This document shows, one piece after another, positions 1-5,281 of a stretch of DNA of 5,281 nt. Source of the stretch: Bdellovibrionales bacterium (GTDB lineage: Bacteria; Bdellovibrionota; Bdellovibrionia; Bdellovibrionales; UBA1609); the NCBI GenBank assembly GCA_026648125.1, contig JAPKGD010000171.1, positions 1 through 5,281 on the forward strand, read 5' to 3'. Numbering within the stretch: the first letter of the stretch is position 1; every line of letters starts with the position of its first letter. The notes below the pieces were generated by a model, which had not been told where the DNA came from, did not search any database, and saw only the letters and a list, made by a program, of their open reading frames with translations. A program made the position numbers and the translations under genes.

Positions 1-513
1 TACGATGGTCAGCGCTCCCGAATCCATCGTCATCACGGCACCGTCATCACTCAATATCGCCAACTGATATTGGCCTGAAGGTTGGCCGTCTGCGAGCTTC
101 AACTGACTCTCAAAACGAATCGCAAAATACTCATAAAGGGTAGTGCCATCGGCGGCGGCTAAAGTAATTCCACCTTGGGTCACGAAGCCGCGGTCAAATG
201 GGCGAGTTGGAATAAACAATTGATTAAAGAAAAGTTCGATCTCTTCGACCTTAACTGCATTGGCAATATAATCTGAAGCGAGCGGATAAGTGGGAGCTCC
301 GGGTGGAACGTAGAAAAGCTCACCCTTGAGACCCTGATCCCGGGCATCAGTACCTGTGCCATCCCCAAGTGGGTTACAGACATAGGTGTTCGGATCGGGA
401 GTAGGAACAATGCCCACCTCCGTGCCCTGATCCTCTGCTTTGTCGAGCAGGCATCCTGCCAAGGCAAAAGCAGCCCCGGCGAGCATGGCCCGCATAAAAA
501 TTCCGTTCCGCAT
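1..513 (-). CDS. PA14-domain lipoprotein, C-terminus cut by window edge
   Basis: The reading frame is open for 171 codons from ATG at 513 to the left edge, so only the N-terminal part is seen. Residues 1-20 form a lipoprotein signal peptide (basic start, hydrophobic MLAGAAFALAG) ending in lipobox L18-A19-G20-C21; Cys21 would be lipidated. Leu at +2 suggests outer-membrane sorting if enterobacterial rules hold. A polar linker (22-60) follows, then a PA14-like beta domain: GLKGELFY at 61-68, the strand YEYFAIRFESQLKL at 127-140, and the family hallmark GQYQLAILSDDG at 147-158. PA14 domains often bind carbohydrate in adhesins, toxins and glycosidases; the substrate here is unknown. Start choice is uncertain: Met1 has AGGA only 3 nt upstream, while Met7 (495) has GGAA about 5 nt upstream and would give a shorter signal peptide. 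It is transcribed divergently from rpsD. Family call is firm; role is not. Confidence 0.85.
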   Translation of the reverse strand, partial: MRNGIFMRAMLAGAAFALAGCLLDKAEDQGTEVGIVPTPDPNTYVCNPLGDGTGTDARDQGLKGELFYVPPGAPTYPLASDYIANAVKVEEIELFFNQLFIPTRPFDRGFVTQGGITLAAADGTTLYEYFAIRFESQLKLADGQPSGQYQLAILSDDGAVMTMDSGALTIV

Positions 514-634
514 ACGTCCTACTTTCTACCCCTAGTTTAAGGCTTCAGATCGCCTAAATGGTGAAAAACTAATCATAAATCCCTGAAATGACTCATTTTT
601 GTACGAAATTAAGAAAGACTTTACCAATCCCTGA

Positions 635-685
635 TCTCGTCTTAATAAGTCAGGATCAATCTGAGACAAGCGGCTCTCGTCTTAG
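635..685. repeat. Three copies of a CTYGTCTYAR motif upstream of rpsD
   Basis: Two direct copies, CTCGTCTTAA (636-645) and CTCGTCTTAG (676-685), lie exactly 40 bp apart. An inverted copy, CTTGTCTCAG read on the minus strand (661-670), lies between them and matches the third copy at 8 of 10 positions. Copies two and three form an inverted repeat with a 5-nt spacer, ending 13 bp before the rpsD -35 box. This is visible in the sequence. A regulator-binding role is inference. Confidence 0.4.
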
Positions 686-698
686 TGCACAAAAGCAA

Positions 699-727
699 TT
701 GAAGTTTGCGCCCCAAACCGGTATACG
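699..727 (+). promoter_or_regulatory. Probable sigma70-type promoter of rpsD
   Basis: A -35 box TTGAAG (699-704) is separated by exactly 17 bp from a -10 box TATACG (722-727), each matching consensus at 4 of 6 positions. Transcription would start near 734, giving a leader of roughly 40 nt before the rpsD ATG at 777. The promoter lies inside the in-frame upstream extension of rpsD, which argues that translation does not begin at the upstream ATG at 588. Confidence 0.6.
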
Positions 728-776
728 ATGGTCTTCGTTTTTTAAGGCAAAAAGCCACCAGAGAGGTTTTAGTTAC

Positions 777-1409
777 ATGGCGAATAAGACTGGGAAAGTC
801 GCACGATTTAAGATTCAACGCCGGGTCGGTACTGAGTTACCGGGTCTGGGTAAACCAGGTGCTCTCGAGCGCCGCCCCTATCCTCCAGGTGAAAACGGCA
901 ATAAGCGCCGAAAGTATTCGGATTTCGCCCTTCGCTTGGAAGAAAAGCAAAAGGTTCGCGCTCACTACGCTCTTCGTGAAAAGCAGCTGCGCCGCTTTAT
1001 TCGCGATGCGAAGCGAGGTTCAGCGTCGAACTGGGTTAATAAGCTTGTGGGCCTCCTTGAGTGCCGCTTAGATAACGTCATCTTCCGCTTGGGGTTTGCT
1101 CCTAGCATTCGCTCAGCTCGGCAGCTCATCAGCCATGGTCACGTTCGCGTGAACGGCCAAAAGGTTGATTTGGGCTCTTTTGTAGTTCCTCAAGGAGCGA
1201 AAGTTTCATTGAGCGACAAAGGCAAACAGAACCAGATCGTACTTCAGGCTCAAAAGGCTCCGCGCCTTGAAATGCCCGATTTCTTGCGCAAAGACAGTGA
1301 AGGTGGACAAGAATTTGGTTTAGTTCACGCGGTTCCAGGAACCGAGCATGTTCCCTTTCAGTTTGATTCGGGTCTATTTACAGAATATTACGCTGCTCGA
1401 AGCGTGTAA
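777..1409 (+). CDS. rpsD: 30S ribosomal protein S4 (uS4), zinc-free form
   Basis: S4 is a primary 16S rRNA-binding protein that nucleates 30S assembly; in some bacteria it also represses its own operon. The product is 210 residues, close to the usual 200-210. The N-terminal domain has the family pattern: basic start, RRVGTELPG (15-23), KYSDFALRLEEKQKVRAHY (46-64). The S4 RNA-binding domain follows at about 97-160, with RLDNVIFRLGF (97-107), SARQLISHGHVRVNGQKV (113-130) and hydrophobic V-x-L strands. The only cysteine is Cys96, so the N-terminal zinc-binding cysteines of C+ S4 proteins are absent. I chose ATG 777 because it gives the canonical N-terminus and has GAGAGG at 761-766, a slightly long 10-nt spacing; the frame stays open upstream to 588 but that part resembles nothing in S4. 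The gene stands alone, not in a ribosomal-protein operon, with its own promoter and terminator. The tail TEYYAARSV runs a few residues past the usual end. Confidence 0.98.
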   Translation: MANKTGKVARFKIQRRVGTELPGLGKPGALERRPYPPGENGNKRRKYSDFALRLEEKQKVRAHYALREKQLRRFIRDAKRGSASNWVNKLVGLLECRLDNVIFRLGFAPSIRSARQLISHGHVRVNGQKVDLGSFVVPQGAKVSLSDKGKQNQIVLQAQKAPRLEMPDFLRKDSEGGQEFGLVHAVPGTEHVPFQFDSGLFTEYYAARSV

Positions 1410-1442
1410 TTAACGAGCATCCGTTAATTCCGTTTTGCGCAC

Positions 1443-1473
1443 AAAGGCCGCTCTTGAGCGGCCTTTTTATTTT
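1443..1473 (+). terminator. Intrinsic terminator of rpsD
   Basis: A perfect 10-bp stem, AAAGGCCGCT (1443-1452) with AGCGGCCTTT (1457-1466), closes on a CTTG tetraloop and runs into a T-rich tract (1464-1473). It begins 33 nt after the rpsD stop. On the minus strand only three T residues follow the stem, so it acts mainly on rpsD transcripts. Confidence 0.93.
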
Positions 1474-1494
1474 CTCTTAATAAAATTGAACGGA

Positions 1495-1518
1495 TGGGGA
1501 GAATGTACGATCTCCCCA
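1495..1518 (-). terminator. Inverted repeat, possible terminator of the minus-strand gene
   Basis: TGGGGAGA (1495-1502) and TCTCCCCA (1511-1518) form a perfect 8-bp stem with an 8-nt loop, 11 nt beyond the stop of the chalcone-isomerase-like gene. On the minus strand the T-rich stretch begins only about 8 nt after the stem, so this is not a canonical intrinsic terminator. On the plus strand no T tract follows. The position suggests 3'-end formation or mRNA protection. Confidence 0.45.
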
Positions 1519-1529
1519 AAAAGAGATGT

Positions 1530-2117
1530 CTACTTCGCAAGCCCTACCAAGCCCTCTTTGAGCTTTTCTGTGGGCGGCTTAGGACCAATAAATATCGCTA
1601 AAAATCTTGCTCCAAAACCAGCACTGCTCAAGGTGCCACTGATGTTGCTTCGAGCTTTAATATCGTACTCCACTTTATCCGCTTCAATCTTGAACTCGAG
1701 AGTGGACTTATCGAGGAGGTCGGGCATCTTGTCCGTCAGCTGCTTCAAGGTCTTTTTAGACTCCTCACAAACGGCCTTATCTGCGCCACAGTTAGCGACC
1801 AGCCCTTTATTAAAGGCGTCGGCGATATCGGACTTTCCCACCCTTCTGAGAAAGTTCATCTTTAATATTTTTGGATCTTTGTTCTCCAATATGGCCTCAG
1901 GAGAAGTGTTTTTCTCTTTCATGTAAAGAGCCGCCACATAGACCTTAAAGGGCAGCCCAAATTTTTCGACCTTGCGAAGGCCAACCCCGTTCAATATTAA
2001 TTTTTGCCCGGAAACTTCCGCCGAGGATGGGTAATCAACTCCCTCGATGGTTTCGCCACGGGCCCCAAAACAGAATGCGGCCAATAGTAAAACTGCAACC
2101 TGAGTTCTTAGTCCCAT
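1530..2117 (-). CDS. Exported chalcone-isomerase-like (CHI-fold) protein
   Basis: The product is 195 residues with a Sec signal peptide (TQVAVLLLAAFCFGARG, cleavage likely after Gly21), so it should be periplasmic. The mature part fits the bacterial chalcone isomerase-like family: GVDYPSSAEVSGQKLILNG (26-44), then the signature GVGLRKVEKFGLPFKVYVAALYM (44-66), then KILKMNFLRRV (83-93). A helical middle and a short C-terminal strand region end in GPKPPTEKLKEGLVG. The family shares the fold of plant chalcone isomerase and fatty-acid-binding proteins; Arg48 and Tyr60 are the sort of cleft residues kept in that fold, but no flavonoid pathway is expected, and lipid or other small-molecule binding is an inference. 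Cys110 and Cys117 could form a disulfide in the periplasm. Cys16 is not in a lipobox. The start is supported by AAGGA at 2123-2127, 5 nt before the ATG. It converges with rpsD. Confidence 0.9.
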   Translation of the reverse strand: MGLRTQVAVLLLAAFCFGARGETIEGVDYPSSAEVSGQKLILNGVGLRKVEKFGLPFKVYVAALYMKEKNTSPEAILENKDPKILKMNFLRRVGKSDIADAFNKGLVANCGADKAVCEESKKTLKQLTDKMPDLLDKSTLEFKIEADKVEYDIKARSNISGTLSSAGFGARFLAIFIGPKPPTEKLKEGLVGLAK

Positions 2118-2143
2118 AAGATTCCTTTGTTGGGGTTTACTAG

Positions 2144-2172
2144 ATCGAATCTCGGGGACGCCACGGTGTCAA
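2144..2172 (-). promoter_or_regulatory. Probable promoter of the chalcone-isomerase-like gene
   Basis: Read on the minus strand, a perfect -35 box TTGACA (2167-2172) is followed after exactly 17 bp by TTCGAT (2144-2149), a weak -10 box (3 of 6). The start would fall near 2137, leaving a leader of about 20 nt that contains the strong RBS. It suggests this gene is transcribed independently of the TPR gene upstream. Confidence 0.5.
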
Positions 2173-2228
2173 GGTTTCAACTTTACTGCGACGATCTCTA
2201 CACCTGTCGGAGCAGCGCGATGGGGATT

Positions 2229-3200
2229 CTAAAGAGGGGTTAGAACTAAAAAGCGGATACCGGCTTCCACGTCTTCACTGACTTCGAAGCGCTCAAGCAG
2301 TGACCGCCCGATGGTCGATTTGCAATCGGCACAGGCCTCAAAGGGAACCTCACTAAAGAGCCAAGGTCCAATCTGGAGGGCGGGAATTAGATTTTCAGAA
2401 GAAGGTTTTCGAATATCCCCGGAAACCATGTCTTTGATAAAGCGCTCATTGAGCTCGGTCTTTTCCTTTTCTAAATCAATCGAAACAAACTCCGCAGAGG
2501 TATCCCCTGCAAAGCGAACAGGAACCCAAAAGTTCTGACCATCTAAGGCGGGTAGGCGAATTATTCGCCGTACCGTCGTCGGCCCAGCCTCAACTGCGAT
2601 CGGTGTCTTGTACTGGAGGAGTGTAGCAGCCCTCAAGCGCCAGCGCTCAGTCGAATAAGGAGCTCCCTCACTTAAACCCGCCACAAGACTCAGCGCCTCG
2701 TCAATAAGCCCCTCAGACTCCAATAACTCGACGAGCTTTTCGGCAGATCGATTTGCATCCGGACTCATGCTGACCGCGCGATATAGCACAATGCGCGCCT
2801 CTTCTCGCTCACCCCGCTCAATGAGACACTGAGCTTTCCAGTAGAGAGAGTCGGGCCCTTCGTGAGCTTGCCGTCGATAGCGCTCAAATATCTCTAGGGC
2901 TTGGCGGCAACGACCTTGATGGGCCTCGGCGATCGCTAGATTTGTCAGCGCGATTGCACTCTCAGGACGACCCCTCAACGCCTTAGAGAATACTCGAGCT
3001 GAACATTGAAAATCTCCAAGGCCATTGCAAATAGCCCCCCAATCCATCATTTCTGCAAAGGTTAGTCCCACAAAGGCGGATTTTATCTGCAACTTTGAAA
3101 TTTCAATGGCCTGATAACGCCACCAAAACACTTGCCAACAAATGAGCAAAAAGGCGAGCCAACTCACCCATCGCCACCGACGCCGAAAAATACGAGTCAT
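2229..3200 (-). CDS. Membrane-anchored TPR protein with degenerate retropepsin-like C-terminal domain
   Basis: With ATG at 3200 the product is 323 residues. Residues 1-10 are basic (MTRIFRRRWR) and 11-27 form one tryptophan-rich membrane helix, predicting an inner-membrane anchor with the rest in the periplasm. Residues about 52-182 hold roughly four TPR-like helical hairpins, clearest at 85-116 (LTNLAIAEAHQGRCRQALEI) and 118-149 (YWKAQCLIERGEREEARIVL), which usually mediate protein contacts. Residues 209-323 resemble a retropepsin-like aspartic protease: strand FWVPVRFAG, a segment EFVSIDLEKEKTELNERF where DTG is expected, then LQIGPWLFSEVPFEA and IGRSLLERFEV, matching the family's ILGxxFLxRF end. 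The catalytic motif reads D242-L-E, so activity is doubtful. Cys290 and Cys293 are paired (CADC). The frame is open to 3419, but that part overlaps the divergent gene and lacks a membrane-protein start. No good Shine-Dalgarno precedes 3200. The TPR and anchor calls are firm; the protease fold is inference. Confidence 0.8.
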   Translation of the reverse strand: MTRIFRRRWRWVSWLAFLLICWQVFWWRYQAIEISKLQIKSAFVGLTFAEMMDWGAICNGLGDFQCSARVFSKALRGRPESAIALTNLAIAEAHQGRCRQALEIFERYRRQAHEGPDSLYWKAQCLIERGEREEARIVLYRAVSMSPDANRSAEKLVELLESEGLIDEALSLVAGLSEGAPYSTERWRLRAATLLQYKTPIAVEAGPTTVRRIIRLPALDGQNFWVPVRFAGDTSAEFVSIDLEKEKTELNERFIKDMVSGDIRKPSSENLIPALQIGPWLFSEVPFEACADCKSTIGRSLLERFEVSEDVEAGIRFLVLTPL

Positions 3201-3252
3201 AAATATAATTTTGTCCGGAAGGTGAAAGTCTGACCACTCCCCCTCACCTTTA

Positions 3253-3264
3253 CTGGACGTCCAG
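3253..3264. promoter_or_regulatory. Perfect 12-bp palindrome, candidate operator
   Basis: CTGGACGTCCAG is its own reverse complement and lies in the 144-bp spacer between the divergent TPR and zinc-ribbon genes. The flanking bases do not extend the symmetry. A dimeric repressor or activator site is possible; chance is also possible at this length. Confidence 0.35.
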
Positions 3265-3291
3265 ATGTGCACTCTTCTTGCAGAAAGTAGA

Positions 3292-3304
3292 TAGCTCAGA
3301 GCTA
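3292..3304. promoter_or_regulatory. Perfect 13-bp inverted repeat, candidate operator
   Basis: TAGCTC-A-GAGCTA is a perfect 6-bp inverted repeat around a central A, centred about 40 bp from the palindrome at 3253-3264 and 41 bp before the zinc-ribbon start codon. I found no convincing -35/-10 pair for the plus strand in this spacer, so its relation to a promoter is unknown. Confidence 0.35.
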
Positions 3305-3332
3305 AGAGACACGAAGGTTCTTTACTAACGTC

Positions 3333-3337
3333 GAGGA
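3333..3337 (+). promoter_or_regulatory. Ribosome binding site of the zinc-ribbon gene
   Basis: GAGGA lies 7 nt before ATG 3345, near-ideal spacing. It supports the short plus-strand gene as real and argues against the overlapping upstream extension of the minus-strand TPR frame. Confidence 0.75.
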
Positions 3338-3344
3338 AACCAAC

Positions 3345-3548
3345 ATGGACGAGAGCAGCGCGCAACAGAAAGCAAAGATTGAGAATCGCCACCAAGCGTT
3401 TATTGAGCGGCAGAACCACTGCCCTCTTTGTGGCACCCAGCTTGAAATTCGCGTGGAGTCATACCTTGAGGATTACACCTTAAGAGAAGAAGCGCATTGC
3501 CCGGATTGCGATGTTCTCGCACGTGTCAAAGATCATAAGATGCATTAG
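3345..3548 (+). CDS. Small zinc-ribbon protein
   Basis: The product is 67 residues. A charged helical start (1-24, rich in Gln, Lys, Glu and Arg) leads into a four-cysteine zinc ribbon: C26-P-L-C29-G and C52-P-D-C55, with 22 residues between the two knuckles. The central section EIRVESYLEDYTLREEAHC fits the beta strands of such a ribbon, and the tail ARVKDHKMH is basic. There is no signal peptide or membrane segment, so it is cytoplasmic. Zinc ribbons of this size often bind nucleic acid or act as small adaptor subunits; nothing here tells which. I do not recognise a named family. Support for a real gene is the RBS, the paired CPxC knuckles and the position in a gap between other genes. It diverges from the TPR gene and converges with the acyl-CoA dehydrogenase gene. 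Confidence 0.82.
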   Translation: MDESSAQQKAKIENRHQAFIERQNHCPLCGTQLEIRVESYLEDYTLREEAHCPDCDVLARVKDHKMH

Positions 3549-3564
3549 TTGTCTGCCACTAAAA

Positions 3565-3591
3565 TGACACTCGTCACGCCAAACATTTGGC
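3565..3591 (-). terminator. Two small hairpins between convergent genes, weak terminator candidate
   Basis: GCCAAA-CA-TTTGGC (3578-3591) is a perfect inverted repeat, and TGAC/GTCA (3565-3568 with 3573-3576) forms a second short stem. Read on the minus strand, they follow the acyl-CoA dehydrogenase stop in tandem and end in TTTT. The stems are short, so termination strength is doubtful. No other terminator is visible for either gene in this 59-bp gap. Confidence 0.3.
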
Positions 3592-3607
3592 ACTTCAATA
3601 GATAACT

Positions 3608-5281
3608 TCAGATTTTTAGCGTTCGATAAAGCGAGTCTTGAGGGGGACGCAAAGTTGTGTTCGGTCGCTTCCAAAACTCGCTTGCGACAGTTGCCAAACT
3701 CTGAGGGAACGAGCCTGACTTTTGGCCAACTCCCCAGTCCGCCCAGCTGATCAGTTTAACCCCACTATAAAGCTCACTCAGCACCAAGGATAAGGTTCTC
3801 GCTTGAGCCTGCCAGTCCTCCAGCGACGCCGACTTCATTGCTGTAAGGTAAGAGTCCACTTGGCCGAGCCGAGCACGAGCGGTTTCCGCCACCACCTGAA
3901 GTTCTTTTGACTTGATTGCACTAAGTTGGGCTTCGATATCTTTTTTCATCACTTCCCATGCCTCGCTCTTTTGAAGAACGCGAAGCACATCGAGACTTAA
4001 AACATTGGTGGGTCCTTCCCAAATCGGAAAAACTTGGGCATCACGAAAGAGCACAGGAAGGCCTGAGTCTTCGAGGTAGCCCGTACCACCAAAGCCCTCA
4101 AGCACCTCACTCATCGTCCAAATTGAATGCTTTCCCGTATAAAGCTTTACCAATGGAGTAAGAAATCGCAATAGCACTGTGTCTTCTTGGCTCGCCTCAT
4201 TGCATTCTTCTTTTCCTAAGAGCTCCGCCACAGTCAAAGTCAGAGCCAAACAAGTCACAAAATTAGTGAGATGGACGCCAAATGTCTCTTGGTAAAGCGG
4301 ATGCTTTGCCATTGGTTTTCCAAAAACGATTCGCTTCTGAGAAAAATCCTCCCACAATGCCAAGCCCCTGCGCATCTGAGCCGTGGCACAAACTGAATTG
4401 TAGAGTCGAGTAATATTGAGCATTGTTGCAATATTCTTCACTCCTTGACCTGGCTCTCCCAACAATTGAGCTGGAACGCCATCAAGTTCGAGTTCTGCCG
4501 TGGGTAGCGCTTTTGTACCCAATTTATTCTTAAGACGAAGTACGCGAATATTATTTAATGATCCATCCGGACGGTGGGTTTCTAAATAAAATAACGAGAG
4601 CCCCTTTGAGCCCTCACTTGCGCCCTCAATTCTTCCAAGCGCTAGAGCCATTTGCGAAGTCACCGAAGACGTAAACCATTTGATACCACTCAACTCAAAA
4701 TGATCTCCCTTTTGCCTTGCAACTGTGCTGGTCTCACTGACGTCGGATCCGCCGGTCTTTTCGGTCATCCACTGACCCGATGTCCAAAACTGTTTGGGGT
4801 CTCTCGAGGTCAATCGAGTCAAAGCTCTCGATTTGATTTCTTTAGGTGCCAAAACTTCAAGAATACGAGCAGCGCCATCTGTCATTGCCAGAGGGCAGCT
4901 AAAAACTGCAGACGAGGGGTGATAAAGATAAAGCTTCGCCAGCTGATAGAGACGGGAAAACCCGCCCAAGGAGCGCTCATAGCCTTCGGCCACGATGCCC
5001 TCTTCTGCGGCTATGGCAGCAAGTTTATCCCAGGCAGGAGACATTTCAATTTTGTCTATCCGTCTCCCCCATGCATCAAACTGGACAAGTCGCGGCTCTT
5101 GAGCTTCGGCTTGCTGAGCCAAATCCATCATCTCCGGCCCAACTCTGACTGCAAATCGCTCCAATTCTATTTTGGCTTTTTCGAATTGAGCCTTTGGAAG
5201 ACGCCACTCTAAAAAGTGTTGAAGCCAATGATCACTGGCAAATTGATTTTGTAAAGCGGCCGGTTCTTGAACAAATTCTAT
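3608..5281 (-). CDS. Acyl-CoA dehydrogenase, AidB/ACAD11-like, N-terminus cut by window edge
   Basis: The frame is open from the right edge, giving 557 visible residues; the start lies outside. The family are FAD flavoproteins that oxidise acyl-CoA at the alpha-beta bond and pass electrons to electron-transfer flavoprotein. Visible residues 3-35 contain the NQF-x2-D-x2-L pattern and LP typical of AidB-type N-termini, then LVQFDAWGRRID (65-76). The flavin/substrate signature WMTEKTGGSDVSETS is at 171-185, the helical bundle with ITRLYNSVCATAQMRRGLAL at 290-309, EGFGGTGYLEDSGLPVLFRDA at 395-415, and the expected catalytic glutamate is Glu422 in IWEGPTNVLSLDVLRVL. A helical tail of about 120 residues (437-557) extends beyond the core, as in AidB, where the equivalent region binds DNA in E. 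coli. Length matches AidB-type (about 540-560), not short-chain dehydrogenases (about 380). The internal TTG at 5164 is not the start: residues before it are homologous in style. Substrate unknown; no other fatty-acid gene is in the window. Confidence 0.94.
   Translation of the reverse strand: MEFVQEPAALQNQFASDHWLQHFLEWRLPKAQFEKAKIELERFAVRVGPEMMDLAQQAEAQEPRLVQFDAWGRRIDKIEMSPAWDKLAAIAAEEGIVAEGYERSLGGFSRLYQLAKLYLYHPSSAVFSCPLAMTDGAARILEVLAPKEIKSRALTRLTSRDPKQFWTSGQWMTEKTGGSDVSETSTVARQKGDHFELSGIKWFTSSVTSQMALALGRIEGASEGSKGLSLFYLETHRPDGSLNNIRVLRLKNKLGTKALPTAELELDGVPAQLLGEPGQGVKNIATMLNITRLYNSVCATAQMRRGLALWEDFSQKRIVFGKPMAKHPLYQETFGVHLTNFVTCLALTLTVAELLGKEECNEASQEDTVLLRFLTPLVKLYTGKHSIWTMSEVLEGFGGTGYLEDSGLPVLFRDAQVFPIWEGPTNVLSLDVLRVLQKSEAWEVMKKDIEAQLSAIKSKELQVVAETARARLGQVDSYLTAMKSASLEDWQAQARTLSLVLSELYSGVKLISWADWGVGQKSGSFPQSLATVASEFWKRPNTTLRPPQDSLYRTLKI

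Noticed and set aside
28..50. Tandem CGTCATCAC repeat (28-36 and 42-50)
   Set aside because: Both copies fall in the lipoprotein coding sequence, in SDDGAVMTMD, and follow from similar codons; nothing suggests a separate function.
572..577. TATGAT (minus strand) as a -10 box for the lipoprotein gene
   Set aside because: No acceptable -35 box lies 16-18 bp upstream, so the promoter cannot be supported.
588..776. In-frame extension of rpsD upstream to an ATG at 588 (63 extra residues)
   Set aside because: The extra residues do not resemble S4, ATG 777 gives the canonical N-terminus with an RBS, and a good promoter at 699-727 lies inside the extension.
734..776. S4-binding pseudoknot or riboswitch in the rpsD leader
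   Set aside because: The predicted leader is only about 40 nt and contains just a 3-bp GGC/GCC stem (746-756), too little to support a structured regulatory RNA.
1435..1926. 163-codon open frame on the plus strand opposite the chalcone-isomerase-like gene
   Set aside because: It starts inside the rpsD terminator hairpin, has no RBS and shows no family features. It is a shadow frame.
3201..3419. N-terminal extension of the TPR protein to an ATG at 3419
   Set aside because: It overlaps the divergent zinc-ribbon gene and its RBS, and it puts 73 unremarkable residues before the natural basic start and membrane helix that begin at 3200.
5162..5164. TTG at 5164 as the start of the acyl-CoA dehydrogenase
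   Set aside because: The frame continues open to the window edge and the upstream residues carry the NQFxxD and LP patterns of AidB-type N-termini, so the real start lies beyond the window.
4652..5212. 186-codon open frame on the plus strand opposite the dehydrogenase
   Set aside because: Its translation shows no recognisable domain and it is fully antisense to a well-supported gene. It is a shadow frame.

Overview
This is a moderate-GC bacterial chromosomal window with densely packed, unspliced genes, Shine-Dalgarno sites and intrinsic terminators. Gram-negative traits (a lipobox lipoprotein, a Sec-exported chalcone-isomerase-like protein, an inner-membrane-anchored TPR protein) and the gene set suggest a Bdellovibrionota or other delta-like bacterium. 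That placement is inference from gene types and style; no marker in the window proves it. I see no mobile element, CRISPR array, tRNA or rRNA.

Layout from left to right. (1) 1-513, minus: the N-terminal part of a PA14-domain lipoprotein that runs off the left edge. (2) 514-776: a divergent spacer with a repeated motif and a good sigma70-type promoter driving (3) rpsD, 777-1409, plus, ribosomal protein S4 of the zinc-free type, followed by a strong intrinsic terminator. (4) 1530-2117, minus: an exported chalcone-isomerase-like protein with its own RBS and a consensus -35 box. (5) 2229-3200, minus: a membrane-anchored TPR protein whose C-terminal domain looks like a retropepsin-type aspartic protease that has lost its DTG motif. 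(6) 3201-3344: a divergent spacer holding two perfect short palindromes. (7) 3345-3548, plus: a 67-residue zinc-ribbon protein. (8) 3608-5281, minus: an acyl-CoA dehydrogenase of the AidB/ACAD11-like type, cut by the right edge at its N-terminus.

The genes do not form one pathway. Strand alternates almost gene by gene: the lipoprotein and rpsD diverge, rpsD and the chalcone-isomerase-like gene converge, the TPR and zinc-ribbon genes diverge, and the zinc-ribbon and dehydrogenase genes converge. Only the TPR and chalcone-isomerase-like genes are co-oriented neighbours, and a promoter in their 111-bp gap suggests separate transcription. No clearly new multi-gene system is visible. The points most worth following are the apparent pseudo-protease fused to TPRs, the solitary S4 gene and its upstream motif, the paired palindromes at 3253-3304, and the small zinc-ribbon protein.
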